Of a DNA stretch of 64,000 nucleotides, positions 36,503-46,100 are shown piece after piece (within the stretch, counting starts at the first letter, position 1; every line of letters begins with the position of its first letter). The DNA is taken from the NCBI GenBank assembly GCA_022820945.1, contig JAJEEP010000127.1, forward strand, positions 23,766 through 87,765. Direction: 5' to 3'. The stretch is from Alphaproteobacteria bacterium (GTDB taxonomy: Bacteria; Pseudomonadota; Alphaproteobacteria; UBA828). The notes beneath the pieces are model-generated. The model worked only from the letters and a program-made list of their open reading frames with translations, had not been told where the DNA came from and did no database searches. A program made the position numbers and the translations under genes.

Positions 36503-39256
36503 CTATTTCCATGCGACTGCGAACCGGATTCGGCAGGCTTCGCGCCGAACGCGGCGATCGCCCGGCGGATCCGTCCGGCGGCACAAGGCTGGATCAGGTG
36601 CAAGAGTGCCGGCATCACAGTCGGTGCCAAAGCGTGAACATGAGCGCGCGGTCGATTGCCGGACGTTCGCGAAATTCGACTTTCGCCACCAAATCCGGTG
36701 TCTCTCGGAGTGCGACACCCAGGGTTGGCTGGACAGACTGGCGGCGCGATTCGCCAACCACGCCAAGGTACGGCCGTATCGTCCCGAACGGTCCCCCCCC
36801 AACCCGTAGCCGGCCTCGCCGTGAATGCTCACGCTGGGAGATTGCTCGTGGGTTAAGGACCGGAGACGAGTCTCAACGCCCAGCCCGAAGCCTCGACCGA
36901 GGCCGTCAGGAGCGAAACGAAGGCCGGCGCCGAGACCCCAGAGGTCCTGGTCGTTCTCGCCGAGACCAAACGCAGCCTCGATGCTCCCCGTCAGGCTGAG
37001 GCGGGGATCGAAGACTCCCGCAACCGAGAAGGAGCCCTCTGTCTCCAGCGACCCACCATCGGCCCCATCCCCGGTCAGGTGCTTGTACGCCATGGATATC
37101 GAAGGTGAGCCTGGGAGAGGCGCGCTCCACGCCAGGCCGGCGCGATAGTCGCGTCCTCGTATCGCGGGCAGCGACGAGGATATGCTGCCACCGCCCTCGA
37201 TCTTCAACGCAAAGGATTCGATGCCCGCTTCTGCCTGAAGCTCCCCGGACAGCACCTCGGCAACGGGAACGGCAGCGCCCGCGGCGTAGCTGAGCAGGCT
37301 TGCGTCGGAGCGCGACCAGGAAGGGAAACCAAGGTCGTCGCGATGGCGCAGCTCGCCCGTTCCGGCGCCGAGAGACACCCATACGTGTCCGCCAGTCGAG
37401 GCGTGCCACGCTGCAAAGGGATGCAGCGACAGGAATTCCGTGTCGTGTTCGCCGGCAAGGTAGCCGCGTTGGGCTAGGCTCGCCTCGGCACGGTAGTGAA
37501 GACCGGTTCGGACGAACGAAGCGAGCGCGCCCACCTGCCAGGAGCCGGCTCCGAGCTCCGCTCCGGCGCTCAGAGCCTCGCTTGTCCCGCTGTAGTCGAA
37601 GCCGCTGCTCTCGCCCGACAGCGACGCAAGGCCTACCGCAGGGGTAATGGCCGTGAAAGTGCGCGCCTCACCGGAAGACCAGTTGCGAACTTGGTCCCGA
37701 ACGGCAGTGTGAGCGACATCGACGGCGCGGCGCGCATGCACGGGCGCGAGCGCCGTGTGGACGGGATTGGAGACCGGCGGGAGCGAAGCGGACGACGGCT
37801 GCAAGGGTGCTGCCGGGCACCTCCACATCTCGCCATCCCAGTGCGCATCGTCACGTATCCGGAGAGACGCGATCAGCTGGTCATCTTCAACATCCTCATC
37901 TTCGTCGCGGAAGCTGACATCGATACACAGCGTGTCGTCGACCGTATTGCCGAAGAGGACTTGATAAAGGTACGTGGAGGTGACGCCGTGCGCGGGGTCC
38001 CTCCCTGGTTCGGGATGGACGTATTCCAGCTGGCGCGAGTCCGGAGCGGGATCGAACCCGAGTGGCTGGGGGACGATGAGCCGGTAGACCGGAGCGGTGT
38101 CGTTTGGCTGTGTTCCTCGCTCAACCTGCGCTTCGGGCAGTTGAAGAACCAGCTGTGGGTCCGCATCGTTGTTTCTGTTCAAAGGCCGATCTTGCTGCAC
38201 GAGGCTTCTTTCGGCGTCGGGGAACCGCCACTTTGCACGTTCGGGACTAATGATGAGCGCAATGCTTCGTGCGGCGCTTGCTGGAGGATTGGAGCTGTCG
38301 GTCACTCGGTACGAGCAGTCCGGGCCCCCATAGGCCACCTCGGGTGTGCCGGACAGAACCCGGGTTTGCGGGCCGAACCCCAAACCGGGAGGGAGCACGG
38401 TGGGAGGGGGAAACGTGCCAGGGGCAGGGTCCGGGCACTCAAGCTCATAGGTGTAAGGCCACACACCCCCGGTTGCTGGCTGGAACACTATTCTGGCGCG
38501 CTCGCCCACCCTTAGGCGCAGGACGTTCCCTGGTACGACATGATTGGGAAGGGAAAGGCTGCCCGCCCCGCCCGTCACCTCGACCTCGACGGCCCTTGAT
38601 CGGGTCGCGGGGGGTTGCGCGCTGTCTGTCACCGTGTAGGTGCATGAGTCCCGAAAATTGGTGTCCGGTGTACCCGCGAACACGCCGGTCGCAGGCGCGA
38701 AGCCCATCCCCGACGGCAGCTGCCCTCCGGCACAGGTGAAGTCGTAAGTGTAGGGCCGGACACCGTCGGTAGCTTCCGCCAACTGCTCGCCGAAGTAAGT
38801 CCCCACGGTGAGCTCGATCGGGTCCGGGGTGGGAAGGGAAAGGCTGCCCGCCCCGCCCGTCACCTCGACAACCAGACGAAGCCCATAGGTGACGCTCCGC
38901 TGCGGCCGGAAGCCAGGGTCGGCCTCGGTGACTGTGTAAGTGCATAAGAAGCTCTTGCCCCGGTCCCCATCAGGGGCCATGCTCGCAAGGATGCCCTGGT
39001 CCTGATAGAGCGATACCCATACGGGACAATCTTCGATGCTTGTTTCATAGGGACGAAAAAAGCCGGGGATACTGAACGGGAGCTGGTACTCCCTCGGTTG
39101 TCCCGCAACAAACTCGAGCTCAAGCAGCTCAGTCTCCGGTATTTCTTCCACCTCCCCCACCGGGCGCTCGATTGAGAGGCCGCCACCGCCGCACGCTGCC
39201 GTCAGGATGGCGGCGAGGACGGCGAACGGAACCAGGTGCCGCGCACATCGCGCCAT
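36503..39256 (-). CDS. Large lipoprotein with Ig-like repeats and a C-terminal barrel, probably frameshifted
   Basis: The 917-aa frame starts with a lipoprotein signal (LAAILTAACGGGG). Two or three cadherin/Ig-like repeats follow (about residues 60-370), each with a GYxFTCAGGxLPxGMGF-type core and GTP-containing hinge. From about residue 540 the sequence alternates like an autotransporter or porin barrel (GAELGAGSWQVGALASF, AGLAWSAPL). After a G8 run near residue 818 it loses barrel character. In the frame reached with nine Gs the barrel continues (IRPYLGVVGESRRQ) and ends RALMFTLWHRL with a stop at 36615. It lies 12 bases before cpaA. Role unknown; a surface adhesin is plausible. Confidence 0.68.
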   Translation of the reverse strand: MARCARHLVPFAVLAAILTAACGGGGLSIERPVGEVEEIPETELLELEFVAGQPREYQLPFSIPGFFRPYETSIEDCPVWVSLYQDQGILASMAPDGDRGKSFLCTYTVTEADPGFRPQRSVTYGLRLVVEVTGGAGSLSLPTPDPIELTVGTYFGEQLAEATDGVRPYTYDFTCAGGQLPSGMGFAPATGVFAGTPDTNFRDSCTYTVTDSAQPPATRSRAVEVEVTGGAGSLSLPNHVVPGNVLRLRVGERARIVFQPATGGVWPYTYELECPDPAPGTFPPPTVLPPGLGFGPQTRVLSGTPEVAYGGPDCSYRVTDSSNPPASAARSIALIISPERAKWRFPDAERSLVQQDRPLNRNNDADPQLVLQLPEAQVERGTQPNDTAPVYRLIVPQPLGFDPAPDSRQLEYVHPEPGRDPAHGVTSTYLYQVLFGNTVDDTLCIDVSFRDEDEDVEDDQLIASLRIRDDAHWDGEMWRCPAAPLQPSSASLPPVSNPVHTALAPVHARRAVDVAHTAVRDQVRNWSSGEARTFTAITPAVGLASLSGESSGFDYSGTSEALSAGAELGAGSWQVGALASFVRTGLHYRAEASLAQRGYLAGEHDTEFLSLHPFAAWHASTGGHVWVSLGAGTGELRHRDDLGFPSWSRSDASLLSYAAGAAVPVAEVLSGELQAEAGIESFALKIEGGGSISSSLPAIRGRDYRAGLAWSAPLPGSPSISMAYKHLTGDGADGGSLETEGSFSVAGVFDPRLSLTGSIEAAFGLGENDQDLWGLGAGLRFAPDGLGRGFGLGVETRLRSLTHEQSPSVSIHGEAGYGLGGDRSGRYGRTLAWLANRAASLSSQPWVSHSERHRIWWRKSNFANVRQSTARSCSRFGTDCDAGTLAPDPALCRRTDPPGDRRVRREACRIRFAVAWK
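36793..36800 (-). repeat. G8 homopolymer at a coding-frame junction
   Basis: Eight consecutive Gs (minus strand) lie at the exact point where barrel-like coding moves to another frame. Eight gives the long non-barrel tail to 36503; nine would give a barrel end and a stop at 36615. It may be a slipped-strand switch or a base-calling error. Confidence 0.7.
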
Positions 39257-39432
39257 CCCACGGCCCGAGGGCGAGCGCGAGTCTCCCGCAGACGCGCTCC
39301 GCTCCGACGGACGACAGAACATGCTCCGTTCCGTTCTCATGCTGAGCCTGCGTTCCCGAACCGATCCCGTGCCACGTCAGTCATGGTGCGACGGAGGGTC
39401 GACGCCGTTGCCATTCCTTAGGGCCCCGTGTC

Positions 39433-41193
39433 TCACGGACTCGGCACGCCGGCCGGGAGCGTGATCTGAGCCACGGTTCCCTGCCCCGGCAGCGAGTTGA
39501 TCTTGATCACGCCCTCGTATTTCTTGGCCAGGTGGCCGGCCAGCGAGAGGCCGATTCCCATGGCGTCCTCGTGCGAGGTGTAGAACGGCCGGAAGATGTT
39601 CATGCGCTTCTCGGCCGCGATCCCGTTGCCGTTGTCGATCACCGTGATCACGATCTCGTCGTCCTTGCGCGCCGTGTCGATCCTGACGACGCCCTCGCGC
39701 CCGTCGAGCCCGTCCACGGCGCGCACCGAGTTCTCGACGATCTTCTTGAGCAGAAGGCGCAGTTCCGCCCGCGACGCGAGGATCTCGGGAACGTCGCCCA
39801 GCCGCTTCGAGATCACCTTCGCCGCCGTCGGCCCGCACGCCTCGATCGCCTCCTCGATACAGGCGTTGACATCGGTCATGCTGCGCCGCACCTCGCTGTT
39901 GGGCAGCGCCGCCACAGTCTCGAGGCGTTTCGCCAGACCGGCGATGCCGGCGGCCTCCTGACGGATGCTTGTCGAGATGTCGGCGAGCGCCGCCATCTCC
40001 TCGTCGAGGTCGATCCCGTCGGGCAGGTCGGCAAGTGTGTCGCTGTTGTCCAGCGCGTTCTGCAGGTGCTGCCGCGTCTGGCGCAGATAGTCCATGCGGG
40101 CAGTGATCTGGTCCGCCGCCGCGGAAAGCGTGCCGGCGGCCGACTTGACCACGAAGCCCCTGACCGTCGCCTCTTCGAGGTCGGGCTCTGCAGGCATGGG
40201 CGCCGGCGCGGGTGCAGAGTGTGCCGCAGGAGCTGGAGCGGCCGCCTCGGCGGAGCCGTTCGCTGCGGCGTGCACAGGCGCAGCGCCCGGTGCGGCGCCC
40301 GGCGCAACAGCGGCATAGGCAGGTGCCTCCGCAACCGGCGCGGTCTCTGCTCCGCCCCGCCGCCTCTGGTGCAGCGCAAGCAGGATCCAAAACAGCGCCA
40401 GCAGCGCGATGACGATCAGCATCCCCCGGTCGTAGAAGGCCAGTTGCGCCTGCGACCTGCCGAGCTCGAATTGCAGGTTGTTGACCAGTTCGTCGGTCAT
40501 CCCGGAGATATTGTTCGAGGTCGCCTCCGCGAATAGCTCCTCAGTGGGCGCCTGCTTCGCGAGAAGCACCTCGGCATGGGAGATCAGGTTGGTCAGCGTG
40601 TTCGAGAGAGCCGGCGGGTAGGTGACGCTCTCGGCACGAAGCTCCTCGATCTCGCCCACCAGTCTTTCCTGTGCCGTCTCGTTCGGCGAGGTCAGGTAGA
40701 GATCCATCTCCTGAACCAGGCCGGAGACGCGCCTGGCCAGCCCTGCCTCTCCGGCCTCCTCGGCCAGCCGCACCACGTTGGATGCCGCGAGCGGGAGGTA
40801 TCTCTCGGAGTTGCGCACCACCGCATAGCCTGTCTTGAAGCGCTCGACGCGCTCCTCCTTGGCGTCGACGGCGCTGATGTAGGCGTTGACGGCGTTGGCG
40901 AGGCGGTCCGGGAGATCGGGAATGCGGCTCGCGGTTGCTGACAACTCTCCCTTGAGCCGCTCCATGCGGGGAATGAACGCGGCAAGGGAGTCGAAGTCCG
41001 CAAGCGGGTCGGACCTGACCCGGCTGACCTCGATGCTCCAGTCGGACGACAGCCGCTGGATCTGCTGTACCGCCGCGATCGAGCTGCGGTAGTCCTCTTC
41101 GCCGCTGTCGTTGGCCATCATGTAGAGGACGCCCGCCACCGCCAGCAGGATGACGGAGACGACTGCGCCTAGAATGAGCGCGCCAGGTTTCAT
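39433..41193 (-). CDS. DAHL-domain sensor histidine kinase
   Basis: The 586-aa protein has a first membrane helix at residues 5-26, a periplasmic all-helical DAHL domain (about 30-245, with the family segment VERFKTGYAVVRNSERYLP) and a second helix near 252-272. An Ala/Pro linker and a kinase core follow. The ATPase motifs are clear: N-box LLLKKIVENSVRAV, G1 VIDNGNGI, F-box FRPFYTSHEDAMGIGLSLA. A classical HisKA phosphoacceptor is not obvious in the preceding helices, so the phosphorylated residue is uncertain. It begins two bases after the diheme peroxidase stop, so the two are coupled. No response regulator gene is in the window. Confidence 0.82.
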   Translation of the reverse strand: MKPGALILGAVVSVILLAVAGVLYMMANDSGEEDYRSSIAAVQQIQRLSSDWSIEVSRVRSDPLADFDSLAAFIPRMERLKGELSATASRIPDLPDRLANAVNAYISAVDAKEERVERFKTGYAVVRNSERYLPLAASNVVRLAEEAGEAGLARRVSGLVQEMDLYLTSPNETAQERLVGEIEELRAESVTYPPALSNTLTNLISHAEVLLAKQAPTEELFAEATSNNISGMTDELVNNLQFELGRSQAQLAFYDRGMLIVIALLALFWILLALHQRRRGGAETAPVAEAPAYAAVAPGAAPGAAPVHAAANGSAEAAAPAPAAHSAPAPAPMPAEPDLEEATVRGFVVKSAAGTLSAAADQITARMDYLRQTRQHLQNALDNSDTLADLPDGIDLDEEMAALADISTSIRQEAAGIAGLAKRLETVAALPNSEVRRSMTDVNACIEEAIEACGPTAAKVISKRLGDVPEILASRAELRLLLKKIVENSVRAVDGLDGREGVVRIDTARKDDEIVITVIDNGNGIAAEKRMNIFRPFYTSHEDAMGIGLSLAGHLAKKYEGVIKINSLPGQGTVAQITLPAGVPSP

Positions 41194-41195
41194 GG

Positions 41196-42149
41196 TCAGA
41201 ACTCCTCCGATTCGCCCGCCAGGGTCTTGATGAATGCGACGATGGCGTCCTTGTCTTCGTCGGGCGCCTCGCGTCCCAGCTGGAACTCGAACATCGCGTC
41301 GACCGCGTCCCGCAGCGTCGCCGCGCTGCCGTCATGGAGATAAGGAGCCGTGTGGGCCGCCATCCGCAGGCTGGGCACCTTGAACGAGTGGCGGTCTTCT
41401 TCGTTGCCGGTGACGTTGTAGCGGCCGAGGTCCGCGTCGGTGATGTCGCCCCGCCTCTTGAAGTAGTCGTTCAGCACGCCGAAGACCTGGAACATGTTGC
41501 CGCCGACGTTCGCACCCTGGTGGCACGAGGAGCAGCCGTAGTCCTTGAAGAGCGCGTAGCCCTGCTTCTCGTAATCCGTCAGCGCACTCTCATCGCCCTT
41601 GAGCCACTGGTCGAAGCGGCTGTTGGGCGTGATCAGGGATTTCAAGTACTCGGCGATCGCGTTCTTGACGTTCTTGCGGTTGATGCCGTCCGGGTAGATC
41701 GCGTTGAACTGCGCCGGGTAGTCGCTGTCCTGGTAGAGCTTGGAGACCACGTCGGGCCAAAGGTTGCCCATCTCCACAGGGTTCTGGATGGGCCCATCGA
41801 TCTGGGCCTCCAGGTCTCTGGCGCGCCCGTCCCAGAACTGCTTGAAGTTGAAGGCCGTGTTGAACACCGTGGGCGAGTTGATCGGGCCTTCCCGGCCTTC
41901 GATTCCGATCGAGACCCGGAGCCCGTCGTCGCCGCCGCTCGCAAGCTCGTGGCAGCTCGCGCACGCGACGGTGTCGTCCTTGGATAGGATGGTGTCGTGG
42001 AAGAGCGAGCGCCCCAGCTCGACCTTGAACGGGTTCACGTTCACGGCCTCCGGGATCGGCTTGATCGGCTCTTCCGCGTGCCCAACGGCGGCGAGGAGCC
42101 AGGCAGAAAACCCGGCGACGGCGAATACGGTCAGGGACTTGCTGCGCAT
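41196..42149 (-). CDS. Diheme cytochrome c peroxidase (MauG/CcpA family)
   Basis: The 317-aa periplasmic protein has a signal peptide (residues 1-25, AAVGHA) and two heme c sites, CASCH near residue 63 and CSSCH near residue 207. The N-terminal part has NPFKVELGRSLFHDTILS and the C-terminal part KVPSLRMAAHTAPYLHDGS, both typical of bacterial cytochrome c peroxidases, which reduce hydrogen peroxide with electrons from small c-type cytochromes. It starts one base after the tadC stop and ends two bases before the kinase start, so it is embedded in the tad operon. Peroxide sensing for the kinase is an attractive inference. Confidence 0.9.
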   Translation of the reverse strand: MRSKSLTVFAVAGFSAWLLAAVGHAEEPIKPIPEAVNVNPFKVELGRSLFHDTILSKDDTVACASCHELASGGDDGLRVSIGIEGREGPINSPTVFNTAFNFKQFWDGRARDLEAQIDGPIQNPVEMGNLWPDVVSKLYQDSDYPAQFNAIYPDGINRKNVKNAIAEYLKSLITPNSRFDQWLKGDESALTDYEKQGYALFKDYGCSSCHQGANVGGNMFQVFGVLNDYFKRRGDITDADLGRYNVTGNEEDRHSFKVPSLRMAAHTAPYLHDGSAATLRDAVDAMFEFQLGREAPDEDKDAIVAFIKTLAGESEEF

Positions 42150-42150
42150 G

Positions 42151-43146
42151 TCAGTCGGCTCCCGGAACGTCGCCGATGCCGCCCAGTCCGCCGATGGCCT
42201 GCATCGCGATCAGGACCGAAGGGCCCGCGACCAGGATCATCGTCCCCGGAACCACCAGAAGGAGCATCGGCAGGGTCATCATCACCGGCAGACGTGCTGC
42301 CCATGCCGAGATGCGGGCGGTCCGCTGGACGCGCTCCGAGGACGCGATGTTCTTCATCGACTGGGTGAGCGGCGTGCCGTAGCGGTCGCCCTGGATCAGG
42401 CTCATGGCAAGATCGCGCAGGCCCTCGACTTCAGTGCGACGCTGGTAAGCCTGGAGCACGGAACGTCTGTCGGCGCCGACGCGCAGCTCGGCCTCGATCT
42501 GGCGGAACTCGGCGGCGAGGTTCGGCTCGATCGGGCTCAGCTCGCGGGCGACGGTCGCCAGCGCCCGCTCGAAGGTAAGCCCCGCCTCCAGGCACATCGT
42601 CATGAGGTCGAGAGCGTCGGGGAGGGCAGACGACATCCTGTGCCTGCGCCGGTTCACCAGGGAGCGCACCGCGTACTCGGGCAGGATGCCCCCGATCACG
42701 AACCCCGCCACGCCGGCGACGGCAACGAGGGCACCGTGGGGGAGGAAAGCGAAGACCGGTCCGATGGCCTGTGCCGACAGCGCGCACAGACCCGCGCCGG
42801 CGACGCTGCAGGCAAGCTTGCAAGAGAGGAAGAGCGAGAGCGCGTCCTGGCGCTGGAACCCGGCAAGCCGCAGGGTGCGCGTGAGCTTCTCCCGCTCGCG
42901 CGCGCCGACCGGCACGAGCATTGATGCCGCCTGGAACAGCGTCGGGCCGAGAGAACTGATCGGAACCGCCGACGCAGCGGGGGCACCGGAGCCCGGCACG
43001 GCACGGAGCGCCTCGCGGCGCGCCGACGCGAGGCGACGGTCGAGCAGCCGCGTGCGTTGCGTCTCCCGGAATATGAAGGGAGCCAGCAGGGTCAGCAGGA
43101 TGGCGCTGGTCGCAATCCCTGCCAGCACGATCATGGACGAAGACAC
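42151..43146 (-). CDS. tadC: TadC inner-membrane platform protein
   Basis: The 331-aa protein has an N-terminal helix, a pair of central helices (about residues 105-165) and a C-terminal pair (about 285-325) around a T2SSF domain with LPDALDLMTMCLEAGLTFE near residue 180. TadB and TadC form the inner-membrane platform on which the Flp pilus is assembled. The GTG at 43146 is chosen because AGGAGGAG lies six bases upstream; the ATG four codons later is an alternative. It follows the cpaB-tadB fusion by 16 bases. Confidence 0.9.
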   Translation of the reverse strand: MSSSMIVLAGIATSAILLTLLAPFIFRETQRTRLLDRRLASARREALRAVPGSGAPAASAVPISSLGPTLFQAASMLVPVGAREREKLTRTLRLAGFQRQDALSLFLSCKLACSVAGAGLCALSAQAIGPVFAFLPHGALVAVAGVAGFVIGGILPEYAVRSLVNRRRHRMSSALPDALDLMTMCLEAGLTFERALATVARELSPIEPNLAAEFRQIEAELRVGADRRSVLQAYQRRTEVEGLRDLAMSLIQGDRYGTPLTQSMKNIASSERVQRTARISAWAARLPVMMTLPMLLLVVPGTMILVAGPSVLIAMQAIGGLGGIGDVPGAD

Positions 43147-43162
43147 GAAACTCTCCTCCTGT

Positions 43163-46100
43163 CTACTTCGGGCCGCGGGCAGCGAGCTGCCGTGCGACGA
43201 CGAGGCCGACGACGATGAGGCCCACGCCGACCTGCAGCAGGGTCTGGCCGTTTTCCGAGTTGAACAGCAAATCGACCGATTCCGGCGATGTGATGCTCTG
43301 TACCCCGAGCACCAGCGGCGGCATCAGCATCAGAACCAGCAGCGTGAGCCGCGTCTGTGCCGTCGACGACTTCGCCTTCAGCACCGAGGTGCGCCGCTCG
43401 CGCAGCGTGTTCGAGAGGTTCGAGAACGACGCGGTTATGCTGCCACCGGCACGCCGCTGCAGCCGGATCACGGCCGCGAACAGCGTGAACTCTGCAAGGC
43501 GCACCCGCTCCGCCACCATGCTGAGCGCGGTATCCGCATCGAGACCGGCCAGGAGCGCGTCCGAGACCTCCTCCAGAACACCCTTCACCGGCTGCGGCGC
43601 GTCCTCGGCGACGCTCGCGAGCGCTTCCAGGGGCGGCAGGCCGGCAGCGGAGAGCCGCACGATCTGATCGACGATTTCCGGGAACCGCTGAGCGAACTGG
43701 TTTTCCGCGCGCGCCTGGATCCGCCCCAGGGCGTAACGGGCGCCGACAAGGCCGGCGAGAACGGCGGCCGGCATCGACCACCAGCCGGACACCCCAAGCA
43801 CCCACATACCGATCCAGATGCCGGCAGCAACCAGCGCGCCGATCCCCAAGAGCCGCGGAAACACGCGCGGAGCGTCTATCAGCGGATAGCGCTCCTCCAT
43901 TCGCCGCCAGAGCCAGGAGAGGCGCGTCTTGGGTCGGGTCGGGCGGAAGATGCTCTCCTCCGGCGAGACCTGCTCGACCGCGCCGCGGCCGGTGAGCGGG
44001 GCGGCCACGGACTGAAGACGCCCGCGCAACGGCCGGTCCTGGCCCCGCAGCCAGAAGAAGGCGCCCACCCAGCCGAGAAGCAGGGCACCGCCGCCGGCAA
44101 TGGCGACGCCGTTCTGCACGAACATGCCCTTCGTGAACGATTCGATAGCGAGTTCCGTCGCAGGCTCGGCCGCCGCTTCCGGTTGTGTTTCCTGGCTCGA
44201 CACGGCTTCGTTGCCGGCCGGCTCCGGGACTTCGGCGCCGGGGCCGGAACGATCCGCCCTGAGAGCGTGCGCGAGTTCGAGATCGAATCCGGCCTCCGGG
44301 GCGTTCCCGACGGGTGCGCCATCCTCCAGCGACGCAACGGCGCGCCCGATTGCCTTCGCGGCTGCCGCATCCACCCGGTTGGGAGTGCCGGCGGGAGTTC
44401 CGCCGACACCAGGGGCATGCATACCCGGGAATTCGAGATCGGGAGATGTGGCGCGATGCGAGGGCGTAAGTCCGACAGCGGGTGCAGTCTGCCGGCCGCT
44501 CTCCTCCGGCATGCCTTCCGCCAGGAAAGAGACGTCGAACTCCTCCACCGCTCGTCCCCGTTCGCGGCCCGGTGACACCCCGCCAAGGTTCGGATCCGGC
44601 GTGTCAATGTCCGGGACCGGGGGAGTAGCCGTGAGCTCAAGCGGCAGCTCGAAGCCCGCTCCTTCCTCCGCCGTGCCCTCCGCCGAGGCGCCATCAGGAA
44701 GCAAGACGGTCGTGAGTCCGGCGGCGCTGCCGTCAGCACCCAAGGAGTTGAGCGCGCCTGCTGCGCCGCCGCCAGCCAGCCGCTGCACGAGCGCACCCCC
44801 GGATTCGGGGTCAGTGGGCGGGAGCGCTCGCTGCCCACCGACTTCCAGCGCGACGCGTTGGCGGCTTTCCTCCCGCAAACCTTCCGCAGGAGAGGAGACG
44901 TGATTCGCTGCCGGTACCGCTTCTGGATCGCCGGCCGGCGCCTCTCTTCTGTCGATACGTGCCTCCCCTGCGCCGTCCGGGCCGGGCCGGGCCGTTCCGA
45001 GCGTACGCGAGGACTCCGGTTCCGGTGCCGCCGCCAGACCCTGCTCCGGGGTCGCATCTTCCAGGAGCGAGGCGGGCTGCGCGCCTCCCCCGAATGTCAC
45101 TTCGGTGGCCTGACTGCCCCGCACGATCCGGACTGCCTTCTGCTGCAACGCCTCCTGCGGCAACGCCGGCAGGTTGCGAACGTCCGCTACGCCAGCCGGT
45201 CCCGTGACCGCGCCGGAGAGATCGATACCGCCGGACAGGCGCTGCACAAGCTCGCCACCGGGATCGGAAGCCACGGCCGAAAGCGCGGGCAGACCCTCCA
45301 CATCCGGAGCAGTGAGCCGGCGATTCTCGTCCGGCAAAGTGTCGACCAACGTCGAAGAGGCCAAGTCGTGCACCTGCGCCAGCCCCTGCTTACCGGGCGG
45401 CGTTGCCAGGCGTCCGACCGGCTCCTCAGGAATGACGTATGGAACGGGCAGGTCCGCCGTGAGCATGCGCAGCGGCGCTGGTTCCGATTCTGCCGCCAGC
45501 TTGCTCTTCATCGGAACGCTCGCCGGGATTGAGACGGGCTGCGCGCCACCCCCGAAACTTACGTCCGTGACTTGGCTGCCCCGCACGACCCGAACCGTCT
45601 TCTGCTGCAGGTTCTCCTCCGGCAGCGCCAAAAGGCTCCGCATGTCCACAACGTCCGCCGGTTCCGCCGGTGCACCCGCCGCCGCCAGAGGGCGCACCGC
45701 AAGCGAGAGCTCCCCCTCCAGCTCTCCAAGCGCAAGCAGACCCGTCTGAGAGGGAAGAACCTCAAGGGTCGCGGTCACGATCTCCGTGCGCTCAACCTCA
45801 TCGCCGCCCTCCGCAGCGCTCGCCGCACTGCCGATGCGCCGATCCACTGCCACCACGCGCACGTCCTCGAGGATCGTGCGCGCAAGCACGTTCTGCTCGC
45901 CCCGATCGCGCGACTGCGCCGTCAGCACCACGTCCACGCGATCGCCAGGGTCGACCAAGCCCGAGTGGCGCGTGCCGGCCCCGAGCCTGACGGTAATGGC
46001 CCGCATGCCGGGCTTCAGCACCGCCGCCAGGAAGCCCCTCTGACGGGGCCCCACCAGGGAAGGCCAGGTCACCGGCGCGCCGGCTGAAATCGCCTGCCGC

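Noticed and set aside
39433..41193. Reading the sensor kinase as a diguanylate cyclase or chemoreceptor because of its helical periplasmic part
   Set aside because: N, G1 and F boxes of the kinase ATPase fold are clear, and no GGDEF or methyl-accepting segment is present.
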